This document shows, piece after piece, positions 10,938-23,200 of a stretch of 64,000 bases of DNA. The position numbers and the translations under genes were made by a program. This DNA comes from Charina bottae. Its lineage: Eukaryota; Chordata; Lepidosauria; Squamata; Charinaidae. The notes under the pieces were generated by a model. The model had not been told where the DNA came from, did not search any database, and saw nothing but the letters and a program-made list of their open reading frames with translations. The stretch spans positions 54,103,416 through 54,167,415 of the forward strand of contig JALMGJ010000003.1 in assembly GCA_023362775.1 (NCBI GenBank). The letters run 5' to 3'. The first letter of the stretch is position 1. Each line of letters begins with the position of its first letter.

Positions 10938-13900
10938 GGCCACATGACCGTGGAAGAGTCTTCGGACAACGCTGGCTCTTTGGCTAACAAACGGAGATGA
11001 GCACCGGCCCCTAGAGTCGGACACGTCTGCACAAATGTGCGGGGGGTACCTTTACCTTTTATAACTGGCTGAAATTACTACAGCAGAAACAACAAATATT
11101 GCACAGGGGAAGGAATGCATCAAGAGGGGACTCAGCACTCACCTTACAGCTTCTGGAAAGCCCATTGTGTAGAGAGATATTACAACTGCACCTCCAAGGC
11201 CCAAATTATGCTGCAAAGCTAGCTTTGCACCAGGAACCTGCCTCTTTCCGGCTTCTCCTCTGAGCTGCCAGCAAAGTTCAGCACACTGTGCCAGACCTAA
11301 CGCATCAAACACAGAGTCTGTAGATCCAACTGCATTGCAAGATCTCGTTTATACCCAGCTTGAAAGAAAAGAAAGGAATGGGAACCGCCTAGGGTCCCTC
11401 CTTGAGAGGGAGATGGGCGGGATATAAGTATGATTGATTGATTGATTGATTAATTGATAGATAGATAGATAAATAAATAAATGGGTGTGCTTGAAACCGA
11501 AGATTAAGCCTTCTGTTAAAAAGTTGCATCACAACCACCGTGAACATTAATTTTTAAATGGAATATCCTTCTCCATGTGTAGGGACTGGAAAAAATAGGG
11601 TTCCCGAAATTTCTCAAGGTGTTGGATTCTCCAGTCTACTGCATTGTTCCTGTGATAAAAATATTGTGAGTCCACTTCAGAACAGCTGACATATCTTTAA
11701 CATCAAAGAAAACTTAGTAACAATCACTCTAAAACCAGTTAAGAATAAAAGCACACTTTAAAACAAAGACTGGATTCAAATGTTTCTCTTCAACAGTTTG
11801 GCTTCTTTAGAAGACCAGAGATGTAGATCTTGCTTGGCTAATACATCTTGATGGCACCAAGTTGGCATAAAATTGCTCTAAGCACTAAGTAACAATGCAT
11901 TGTCATTTAATTAGGGCAACTGAAACTTAGTAATGGTTTTTCTTGGTCCCTGTTTATGGGGTTTTCAGCAAAAGCATCATGTCATACTGAAATTCCCCCT
12001 TGGCTGCCAGGTGTTCCTCCTCCTCCTCACTGCTTGAAAGTTCATGGAAAGTAAGCAAAAGATAGCTAGCTGCTCCCTCTCCTCTTTACCAGGATATTCC
12101 TTCACTATGGAGCAACAGAGCGGAGGCAGAAACGTTCGCTTGTTCTTTACTAATAATTATTAATAAAATATAAAATAATATGGTCAAATACCAGTAAGTA
12201 AAAAAAAGCAATTAAAAGAAAAGGAAATACAGTGAAAATATAAGTATAATACAAGTAAAGAGAAAAAGAGAATAAAAGCCTAAAATAAATAAAATTAGAG
12301 AACTTGTAAAAAGGTATCAACAGCAAAGGTAAAGGTTCCCCCACACCATCGCTTTCCAAACTGTGTGTTGTGACACTTTAGTGTGTCGCAACACACATTT
12401 TGGTGTGTCACAACACAACCCGGAAGCGGCGGCAGGGGCGTGCACAGTGGTGGCACGGGGGCATGCGCGGCGGCGGTGTGTATGGTGGCGGCAGCAACGA
12501 CGGCAGCGGCGCGCCATCAGCGCTTCCACGTTTTAACGGAGGCCACCACTGCCGCTGTGCACGCCACCTCCGCCACTGTGCACGCCCCCGCCCGCGCTGC
12601 CACCGTTGGTGTGTCGCCAACGGCGGCAGTTTGGAAAGCACTGCCCCACACAGTCGTGTCCGACTCTAGGGGGCAGTGCTCATCTCCGTTTGTTAGCTGA
12701 AGAGCCAGCGTTGTCCGACTGCACAAATGTGCGGGGGGAACCTTTACCTTTACCTAACAGCAAAAAATAAATAAATAAGCAGTTATTAATTTAATCTGAA
12801 AGTGTGCATTTTGTGACCTGCTTGCATGCCACCCAGAGAGTTAAAGAGCCTCTTTTTTTTACCATGCAAACTCATTTCCACAGTTATTCATTAACCGGAA
12901 AGTATAAATTAGAACCAATTAAGTCTGGTTCCAAGTAACCCCCCTTGTGTTTATCTTTTCAAAGTGCTTTATCACAAATGACAACAAAAAAGGTCTTTCC
13001 CTGATAAGTAAAGGTAAAGGTTCCCCCGCACATTTGTGCAGTCGTGTCCGACTCTAGGGGCCGGTGCTCATCTCCGTTTCTTAGCTGAAGAGCCAGCGTT
13101 GTCCGAAGACGCTTCCGCGGTCATGTGGCTGCATGACGCGCGCGGAACGCTGTTACCTACCCACCAAAGTGGTACCTATTAATCTACTTGCATTTGCATG
13201 CTTTTGAATTGCTAGGTTGGCAAGAGCTGAAGCTAGTGCGGGAGCTCACTCCACACGCAGGGCTAGGGAATCGAACCTCTGAACTTGCGATCTTCCAATC
13301 GACAAGCCTGGCGTCTTACCCGCTGAGCCACCACGCCCCTTTTCCTGATAAGATCACAAAATTGGAAGGGTTCAATCAAGTCATCAAAGCTAACCCCTTG
13401 ATCAGTACCAGTGGCCAACTTAAAGCATTCTGGACACAGCTGTCCAGCCTCTGCAAGAAGACACCTAGTGAGGGGAACTCACCACTTCCCAAAGAGTTGG
13501 TTCTACTGTAGACTTGCTCTTATGATACAGAATTTTCCTAACATTTAATCAGAATCTGCCTTTCTGCAGACAAGGCGTCTAAGTCAGTGTTTCTCAACCT
13601 TGGCAACTTTAAGATGTGTGGATTTCAACTCCCACATGCTGGCGAATTCTGGGAATTGAAGTCCACACATCTTAAAGTTGCCAAGGCTGAGAAACACTGC
13701 TCTAAGTCATGCAAGACTTGACAACATATGAGTTTTTTTCTAGTAGTGATGCAGATCTCTACTATGGAAACTAGGAATTAGGTTGCATTACAAAGGAAAG
13801 TGTAAATGTAGCTTCCCTCTCCCTTCTTAGGGGCCCCTCTGGAATGCTGCCAGCAGATAGATAGAGAGCAATCACCCTGAAATAATTAAAAAGCAGATCT

Positions 13901-14159
13901 AAGTCTAAGCAATAAAAAGAGTTTATCACCCTGTTCAAAGAGCAGTTACACTCCCCTCTGAAATCAAAGCTAATGTCAATATATTTGCAGAATGACAGAC
14001 TAAAATTTAGCTTTCGGCATTAAGACAGCATTTTCTGTATCTGCATACCCTTAATATTTGAGCTCTCAACAGCCAGATTACAGTTGCTTTTTTAGATGAA
14101 CATGATAAATAGGCTTTAAATATACAAGCTAGCCAAGAAGAATAAACTAAGCAAGTAAG

Positions 14160-14208
<49 letters not shown>

Positions 14209-17200
14209 CCATTCCACTGATTATGAATAGCACTTCTAGGCAGTTCATGAATGACTTTAAACAAATGATTTGCAAATGAATTACTGCAATTTTTAAAGAG
14301 GAAAGGGACTAGAGGGGCACATCACCAACCTATCAACAATATTTGAATAAAAGTAAAAACATAATCTGTCCTGGGTGCAAGACTCCTAGGATCAGTAGCT
14401 AAATTCAAGTTCATAACCAGCTGATCAAACATGAAAACCCACAAAGGAAAGGTTTGTGTGGGGAAATAATGTGTAACTCTAGAAATAACTCTAGCCAACT
14501 TTGTTTGAGCTTGACAAGGTACAGTAAGTGGGGTAGGTTCTGGCTGTACTTGGATGGGATACCAGGGCTATAGATTAGATTGGGAAGTTGAAAAAGCATT
14601 CTGGAACACTTTCATATTATTGCTAAGAAAATAACACGGATATGTCCATGCAGTCACAAGGACGTGAGCTTCACTCAAGAGACAGTTCAGTTTTAGAAAT
14701 CATATCAGCATAATTTTTAATGCAGTATGACTAATTTCACAAGTATCATAATATTGTAAATGCTTAGGCTTGGACATAGAATCACTCCAAATATCTTGTG
14801 GATTTGGGCATGCCCTGGAGAGATACATCCTTTTTTAAAATAGAAAACTGCAGAGCCCCTTGCCACATCACTTACTGAAATGTCACTCAAATTGAGAAGC
14901 CCCCATTGACTTGTGAAACATAGTAAAACGTTCTACACATTCCATTCATAGGATTTTTACTCTTAATCCCAAGAACACTTAAGAATTTAAGTACGTGATA
15001 TTATGGATGCTGAACATTGGAGTGTCATAGCAAAACTATCCCAGTTTCATTGTTTATTTGGGTGACTGGGTATGGATTTAATGGTATGTGGTCTGAGTGA
15101 CTGACTTTACCAAATCTTGTCTAGAAGTACTCTAAATTAGATTATGAGTACACAGAACTTACTTATTTCTAACCAAAATATTAAACAACACCTCTCAGTT
15201 TAGGGATTACAAATATTCATCTTTCTGTACATACACTGAAATCAAAGTGAAGACAAGCATTTCAATTTTCAAATTTCAAAAAGTGATGTGGGGTCAGAGT
15301 AAGCCAATTTAAAAACATATACATTTTCCCCCAATTCAGTTCAAACCAGTACATTTGTGATAACAAGAAACACTTGCGTGTATTGCAGTTTTTTTAGATA
15401 AAAAATCTTCACACTGAAAAGATGAAGGCATGAAGAAAGATTGGAACAATTCAAAGAACTGATGGTTGTTGTGGGTTTTCCGGGCTGTGTGGCCGTGTTC
15501 TGGCAGATTTGGTTCCTAACGTTTCGCCAGTAGCTGTGGCTGGCATCTTCAGAGGACAGGAGCACAGCTAGAAGATTCTCTCTGTGCCCAAGTGGAGGGT
15601 GTGTGTTCCTGCTGGTGTTTATAGCTGCTGAGAGGGTGTGTGTCTTCTGTGAGTCATTTACAAGAGATTAGGAGAGGGTTCTTTGTGGTGATTAGGGGGT
15701 GTGGTGCTGTCGTGTGTGGGATTAGCCCATCTATTGTGTGAGTTGTTTGTATATTTCTGTGGTTGAGTAGAGTATTCAAAGAACTGCTTAGCAAACCTTA
15801 AGGAATGCTACCAGGCCTACCAATTTCCTTGCCAAAGATTCCAGCTGGCCAGAACTGTCTCTTGAAGTGGCCAGAAAGGGTGTGTGTGCGTGTGTGTTTA
15901 AAGTGTTTATGGACATTTCACCTTAACAGCGCATTCAAGTAGGATTTACTGCCAGATAAATGAGCATAAGTTCAGCAAATGTTACCTGCTATACCATCTT
16001 GTCAAAGTGGCAGGTCCATGTGGGTAATTATTGATGACTGATTCCAACAGTGAAGATGGTCTAGTTTAGCTTTTTCTTTAAACAAAATTGCACATTTCCT
16101 CCATACAGATACTGAAAGCCTTATAAAAGACTGAATTACCTGTAGCACCCAGTGGGTGTCCTTTTGAAATCAAACCACCACTGGGATTTATAACCCATTT
16201 TCCACCATATGTTGTATCTCCTCTGTCAATCAGCTCACCAGCTCTTCCTTAAAAGAAAAAAAGGAAATTATTAATGCATATAATATCGCCTACTTCCTAA
16301 ATTCAAATTTCTGAAGTCTCTGTGGACATACAGGACAGAAATCATGGTGGTGGTAGTAATAATAACAGTAACAGTAGCAGCTACAGCTGCAGCAACCCCA
16401 TTATCTTACAATTTGTTTATTAGCTCACACTTCTGGTATTCAAGTATTTTCTCTACACTAATAATTTAGATATTCCGTTAGAGCAGAGCTTTCCAAACTG
16501 TGTGTCGGGACACGTTAGTGTGTCGGCTGCAGTGTCTGGGTGTGTCGCATCTGCTGCTGCCTCCGAGCCCTGCCAGGATTCCACGCAGGTCCTAGTGCCT
16601 GCCTTGTGCCTTGCTGCCTCCAAACCGCAGGTCCCAGTGCCTGCCTTGTGCCCTGCTGTAAGTGTGTGTCGCGAAATGATGCCCTGCTGTAAGAGTGTGT
16701 CGCGAAATGATGCATGTCTAAAAAGTGTGTCACCAACATGAAAAGTTTGGAAAGCTCTGTGTTAGAGGCTCTTCTCTAATGTCTTTCAGAGTGAAGATCG
16801 ATGTTAAATAATTCTTTTTGCCTATCTGGTTTCCTAGATAATTCTTGCTTTGTTTCTTAAGTTCTGTCTTTGCTTGTCTTACTCTCATCTTGAATTTTGA
16901 AGAGCAACTTCTGCTCTTTTCTAATACTCATTCCAGGCATAATTGATAACTAATTATAATACACTGACATTCAGCACAACACAAATTTTAAGAAAAGATG
17001 TCACCCATTAATATCCTAGAAGGATTAACAGTACAACAGCAAAATTAGTACCACATGCAGAGATGTGATAGGACACAATTTAGCAACCTAATTTAGCAAC
17101 CTTCACTGTATTAATTGAGAGCTGTTCTTATAGTAGATGATTATATACTCATGTGGCAAAGTCCCTTGTAGACCGAGAGGTGGGGAGTTGTGACTTGTGA

Positions 17201-20200
17201 GTGCCACCAAACAAACCCCGGACTCCAAAGATGTAGAAAACCTGCTGCAGTTTATTCTTCCCAGACCCGTAGGCATTCAGGGTCAGCGGTTGAAAACAAA
17301 ACAGTCTCTTTTGAATGTCAGCAGTCCAAACCGAGCATACAAAAGAAAAATTCTCAAACATAAAATATTCAAATTAAATAAATAGCTAGCATGTGTAAAG
17401 ATCTTCTTGTTAGTCCCTTTCCATAAAAGGACAGGCATTATCCTCCAGTCTTTTTCATGGTCTCTACCCAATGCTCACTGTCTGACTTCAGCCTCATTTC
17501 AGACAGCACTTCCACAACCCAACCCAATATCCTTACAATAGCACACTGTACAGGTAGTCCTCGTTTAGCATCTGCCCCGTACAGCAACTGTTCAGTTACA
17601 ATGGTGATGAAAAAGTAACTTTACAACCAATCCCTGCATTTACAACTTTTGCAGGTCTGTAAAGCAAAGGAAAGCTGAAGTAAGAGCGTAAGCACAGTCG
17701 CTGTTTCATTTAGCAACTGCTTTGCTTAATGACTGAGTTACTGGTCCCAATTGTGGTTGCTGAACAAGGACTACTTGTACTGGACTTTGAAGAGAATGAT
17801 ACAGAGCCCTGTAATTTAATCTATTCCTTCTAATACTTAAAGGCTAGTACCGTCTTCAAAGGCAGTATTAGCAAAGAGGAGCAGGCCACCGTGTTCTTTT
17901 TACCTGGGTGGTGGAAGGGAGGCATCAGAGAGGGAATAGGACAGCTTGGAAGCTTCTGCAACTCCTCTTCCCTCCAGAGGTCAGTCTTGAAGAGTTAAAC
18001 ATGGGGTAAAGTGCACTTAATTGTGTGCTGGTTATGGCCAAGGTGTTTAGTAGTGTTAATATTTAAGGAATACCTTCAGGACAGAGTCCCAGAGCTTCAT
18101 ATGTAATTAATTCATTAGCAGAGAAACAGTCATGAAGTTCAATCACGTCCACATCTTCTGGTGTTAGGCCAGTTTTTGAAAAACAACATTTTGCAGCCTC
18201 CTTTGTCATATCATAACCAATCTATGAGCAACAAAATACAACCAGAATGCATTTCATTGAATAATGTTCCTGTTTTCTGAACTCCACTTAATTGTCCTGA
18301 TGAATATGGCTTTTTTTTTAAATCGGAAATTAAGGATATATGTACATGCAACACTAATTAACCATTTTGAGTATTATAACCACAGACACATGGAAAAATA
18401 TGAATAGACTGCATATGCAGGGACTGTTAGTATTTAAGACATTGCCCCAATCAAGAAGCACTATTTTTGAGAGACAACAGGAAAAAATGAAATTATCAGA
18501 GATTAAGTGTGCTGATGTGTGAATATGTGCTTGAAGATCATGCATAATAAATGGGCTGTCCACTGTACATATTCCCCATCATTTTAAATGAATACGTACA
18601 TTTTCCAATCAACTTACATCAAAATGCAACATGTGCATAAATAAATGTACTGAAAGCAGCAGCAAGTTAAAAATATACATCCAGCTATTTCAAGAAAATG
18701 CTCAAAATGGGATACTTTTATTTTGAATTAAGCTACACTGTTATATGTCCAGGAAAAAGTTTAATTTTAGACATGGCTGAAACAAAGTAGGACAGTCAGT
18801 CCAAGCATTCTACTAAATATATTCAATGAATTATGAAAGTGCAGAATCAGACTTCTTTAAAAGTAACGAGCAAATCATTTTACACCTGTACATTCTCACT
18901 CTTTCTATGATCCTTCCATGTCAACAAGAGGTGCTCTTTCAGCAATTCTGTATTCTTTAGTTAGATTTGGAGCACGGGTTTTAAACGGAATGCTTCTTGC
19001 AGTGTTCCTCAACCTCAGCAACTTTAAGATGTGTGGACTTCAAGTCCCAGAATTCCCCAGCTAGCATGGCTGGCTGGGGAATTCTGGGAGTTGAAGTCCA
19101 CAAAACTTAAAGTTGCTGAGGTTGAGAAACACTAGCTTCTTGTTTCATAACCTTTTCCCCATGGATCGCCCATCCTATAATGTGTCCACTGCAGGTACCC
19201 TTTTTGCTTAGAAAATCTCCTGCTCTTCATGGGCAGCTGTTTGCCAGAGACAAGAGTCCCAGTCAGCTCCAACGCCTGCTTCCTTTTTTTCTCCCCCCTT
19301 CCTTTTCCTTTTAAAATATAATATATTCTTTATTGTTAGCTAGCAATCAGGGGCTATTTTATCATTTCAGTTTGTGTAGAGTCCTTAAACTATTTTATGT
19401 ATTTCATAGGTATTAAGTATTCATGTAAAGCACATGCTACTCTATACATTAAAAGATCAGGCTTGCCAATTTAATGCAGCTGTTTTCTTCAAATGAGCTT
19501 GGAAAGTCTGTCCGCATCTCTTGGGCCAAAATTTCGACAGCTCTCGGCTCCAATCCATTCTTCTTCACAAAGCCTTCGCTAGCAAGGACTGCAGCTGCCG
19601 CACCATCAGACGTTGGGCTTAAAACACACAACAGGGATGGTTAAGGAGTGTTCCACTCACTGAACAATTTATATGTGTAAAAAGGGACACCAATACAGGG
19701 GCCACCACTCTGGATTTTACTTTAAGAGTTCTGCTGTTATCAACTCACTTCCAACAGCTTTACCATTTTTCAGGTTGGAGGTCAAGTTGTGGATTTCTGA
19801 GGTCATGAGGGGGGGCCAGTAAGGAGAGAATCACTAAGTGGGAGATGAAACACTGAGATGTTGGCTGCCTAAGCAAAAGGAGCTGACCAAAGCCTTGGCA
19901 GCAATTACATTTGCTACACCTGAGACTGCCCAGCAGCTGATTTACTGACCAAGCGCCAAAAGGCAGTTAAACAGGCTGGCCTCAAGCCAGGATTTCCATT
20001 TCTGACTAAGGCATCCCACTACAGTATCTAGCTGAAAAATACTCTAGCCATGCAAGCATTTTCCCCTGAAATACTTAAAAAAGTTTACAGTGGCAGGTGA
20101 GAATTCAACAAATACTCCAATTTATACCACTGAAACTATGAGGCTTAAGACTGCTTAGTTAGTTGTAAGGCAATTACATAGCAGATATTTGCAATTAACA

Positions 20201-23200
20201 TGTAAATGTGCTATTTTGCCTATTACTGTATAGGAAATGTGAAATTTTCAAGTATGTACAGTATGTATCACCATCAGGTAACCACTTCTGTAACTTTTGA
20301 AGTGGCCATAAGTTAACACGTTTGGGTGAAACTCATAGATCAGTGGTTAATCATATACTTGGTGTAAAGAAGGTCCTAACTTCAATCTCCAATTAAAAAA
20401 ACTTGGAAAAAATGATTTCTAGCAAAAAGGAGATGCTCCAGAGAAACAGAAGAAAACAACCAAGAGAAAAAATCAAGCAGAAGAGAATAAGCATTTTTAT
20501 AAAAGGAGAAATAGGGTCACAAAAGCACTATAGGGCTGGATTCTTACCAACACTGTAAGAGTGTCAAGAATTCAAAAACCTTGCGAGAGTTTAACACTTC
20601 ATCTAAACTGTACTCCTCTTGAAACTGAGAATTTCTACAGAAAACAGGGAGAAAAAAATGCAGTCAGAACAGTTCAAAAACAGAGCTCCTGTATTATAGC
20701 CTTTACTGTTCAAAAACATAAGCATATCTTCACACAGTAGGTCAAATCATCATATGATTTAGCAATGAACATCTCCTGCTGGTGCTTCTGCCAACTCCTT
20801 TCACAAGTTTAGAAACTGCATCATTTTTGAAGTCTCATCTAAGCTTTGCTTAGATCAATTCAAGGACTACCTAGCATAATACTCTCCTCCTAATAGCAGC
20901 AGACTAAATTTTTTGTTGCTTCCACAGGAGGTACAAGAAAAGGATGGCTCTTTTCTGATGTGTATTCAAATTCAGAGGGATACTGGCTCAGCTCACAAGC
21001 TTAGAAATTATAGGTATCTGCCATTTATATCCTAATCCTTCATGATTTTATGTCTACAACCCCTCCTTTTTTGAGCATGGAAATGTTTAAAATCTATTGG
21101 CCACCTCCCATTTTAAATAGCTTCTTCATTGCTTTTTTCTAAAACACAACACTTGTTTTTTAGCCTGGATTCTAACACCTATGTTACCTAAAATACTGTA
21201 CTTACGGATTGTTCGTTGAGTGCTTATGATTCTTCCAGGCAATTTTTGCAAAGTGTTCAAGCTTTGTCCCTAAAATAAACAAAAGCATATAAAAATTTAT
21301 TTCAAAGTCCTTAAAAATGCTGACTTCGTAAGTTCGTTTAACTCAGTTTAAAGTTTAAAATGCACTTTGAGCATCTGAGATCATGAAGCACAGCATATTA
21401 TCGGTTTAAAGTTTAAACCGATAATGTGCTGTGCTTCGTGATCTCAGATGCTCAAAAGCCTCTCCTAGAAATTAGATAAGAACCATGTTTCAAGGAGACA
21501 CAGAAGATGTGATGGAATGTGAGGGTGTCCTTGGAAGATGCAGGGGGGGGAGATGCCGCCTAGGGAATGATCAGATGAAAAAGAAAGGAGCCAGCAACAG
21601 AGTAATGGCCAGAGAAAGAAACTTAGGAATGACCCACCCTAACTACTCAGGTGATAAAAAGGGAGGGCAGGATGTTTGTAATTTCAGACTTGCAAGATTC
21701 TCTTAATGTAGCCTTACAATAAAGTAGAATTAGCTCACCTAGTCGTGTTTCCTGTCTGGTTTACCTGGGAGGGCTAACAGAAGCCAAAACAATTCACAGA
21801 ATTCCAGCAGACTGTACACTGCAGCAAAATTGTGCCCCCTTAGAAATCAGTGGTTTTGGCACAAAGATCTTCACAGTAATCCGGCACATCAATAACAATA
21901 TTCATCGACATATCAATAACAATATTATACAAAATGTCTTCATTGTGTGTTTAGAACAGTAATATTTTTAACATACCATATTTCTCCATGTGTTCTTTGC
22001 CAGCATTTCCAAAAAACTGTGGAGCAACTGGGACTGCTTCTATGCCGTATTTATTTATCATAACTTCCAAATGCTTGTCTGTTGGAATCACCCTGTCACT
22101 CAACTGAGACAAAATGTATATTATGCATACCGAAAGACTCTTATATTGAGCACATATGAAAAGGATAAGATATTGTGAAAGTTCTCTTGTTGGTTATCAG
22201 CCATATAGCCTTATCAGTTTGCAACATTTCATTTGCTTCTGAACCAGACATATAGGCAGGCAGATATTTCCAACAGTTTATAAAAATCAAATGTATCAAT
22301 TTTCTGCTGCAAAATCAAGTGTCTAACTCAGAGCTTTCCAAGCTTTTCATGTTGGTGACACACTCTTACAGCAGGGCATCATTTCGCGACACACTCTTAC
22401 AGCAGGGCACAAGGCAGGCACTAGGACCTGCACGGAATCACAGCAGGTTTGGAGGCAGCAAGGCACAAGGCAGGCACTAGGACCTGCGCAGAATCCTGGC
22501 AGGGCTCGGGAGGCAGCAGCAGCCGCGACACACCCAGACACTGCAGCCGACACACTAATGTGTCCCGACACACAGTTTGGAAAGCTCTGGTCTAACTTAT
22601 AAGTGAGCCCAATTTATAAGGTTCATTTTCAGGTAAGAGTCTAGACCAGGGCTTTCCAAAGTGCCGCCGCTGGCGATACACCAGCGGCGGCGGCGGCACG
22701 GGGGGGCGTGCGGCGGTGCGGGGGGCGTGCGGCGGCGGCGCGCGTGCACAGCAGCGGTGCGGGGGGGCGTGCGGCGGAAGCCTCCGCTAAAACCCGGAAC
22801 CACTGATCCCACGCCGCTGCTGCTGCCGTGGACGCCGCCGCTTCCGGGTGGTGTGGCGACACACCACGCTGTGTGTGGCGACACACTTTTGTGTCGCGAC
22901 ACAGTTTGGAAAGCTCTGGTCTAGACATTATCATGTCAGGAGTTTCAAAGAAACAATAAACATCCATACCATACATACGAAAAACCAAAATGCTGCTACA
23001 GTGGGGCAAAAAAGTATTTAGTCAGCCACCAATTGTGCAAGTTCTCCCACTTAAAAAGATGAGAGAGGCCTGTAATTGACATCATAGGTAGACCTCAACT
23101 ATGAGAGACAAAATGAGAAAACAAATCCAGACAATCACATTGTCTGATTCGGAAAGAATTTATTTGCAAATTATGGTGGAAAATAAGTATTTGGTCACCT

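Noticed and set aside
16560..16720. CRISPR-like or satellite array from repeated TGTGTCGCGAAATGATGC units
   Set aside because: The units are few, unevenly spaced and confined within MITE boundaries of a eukaryotic intron.
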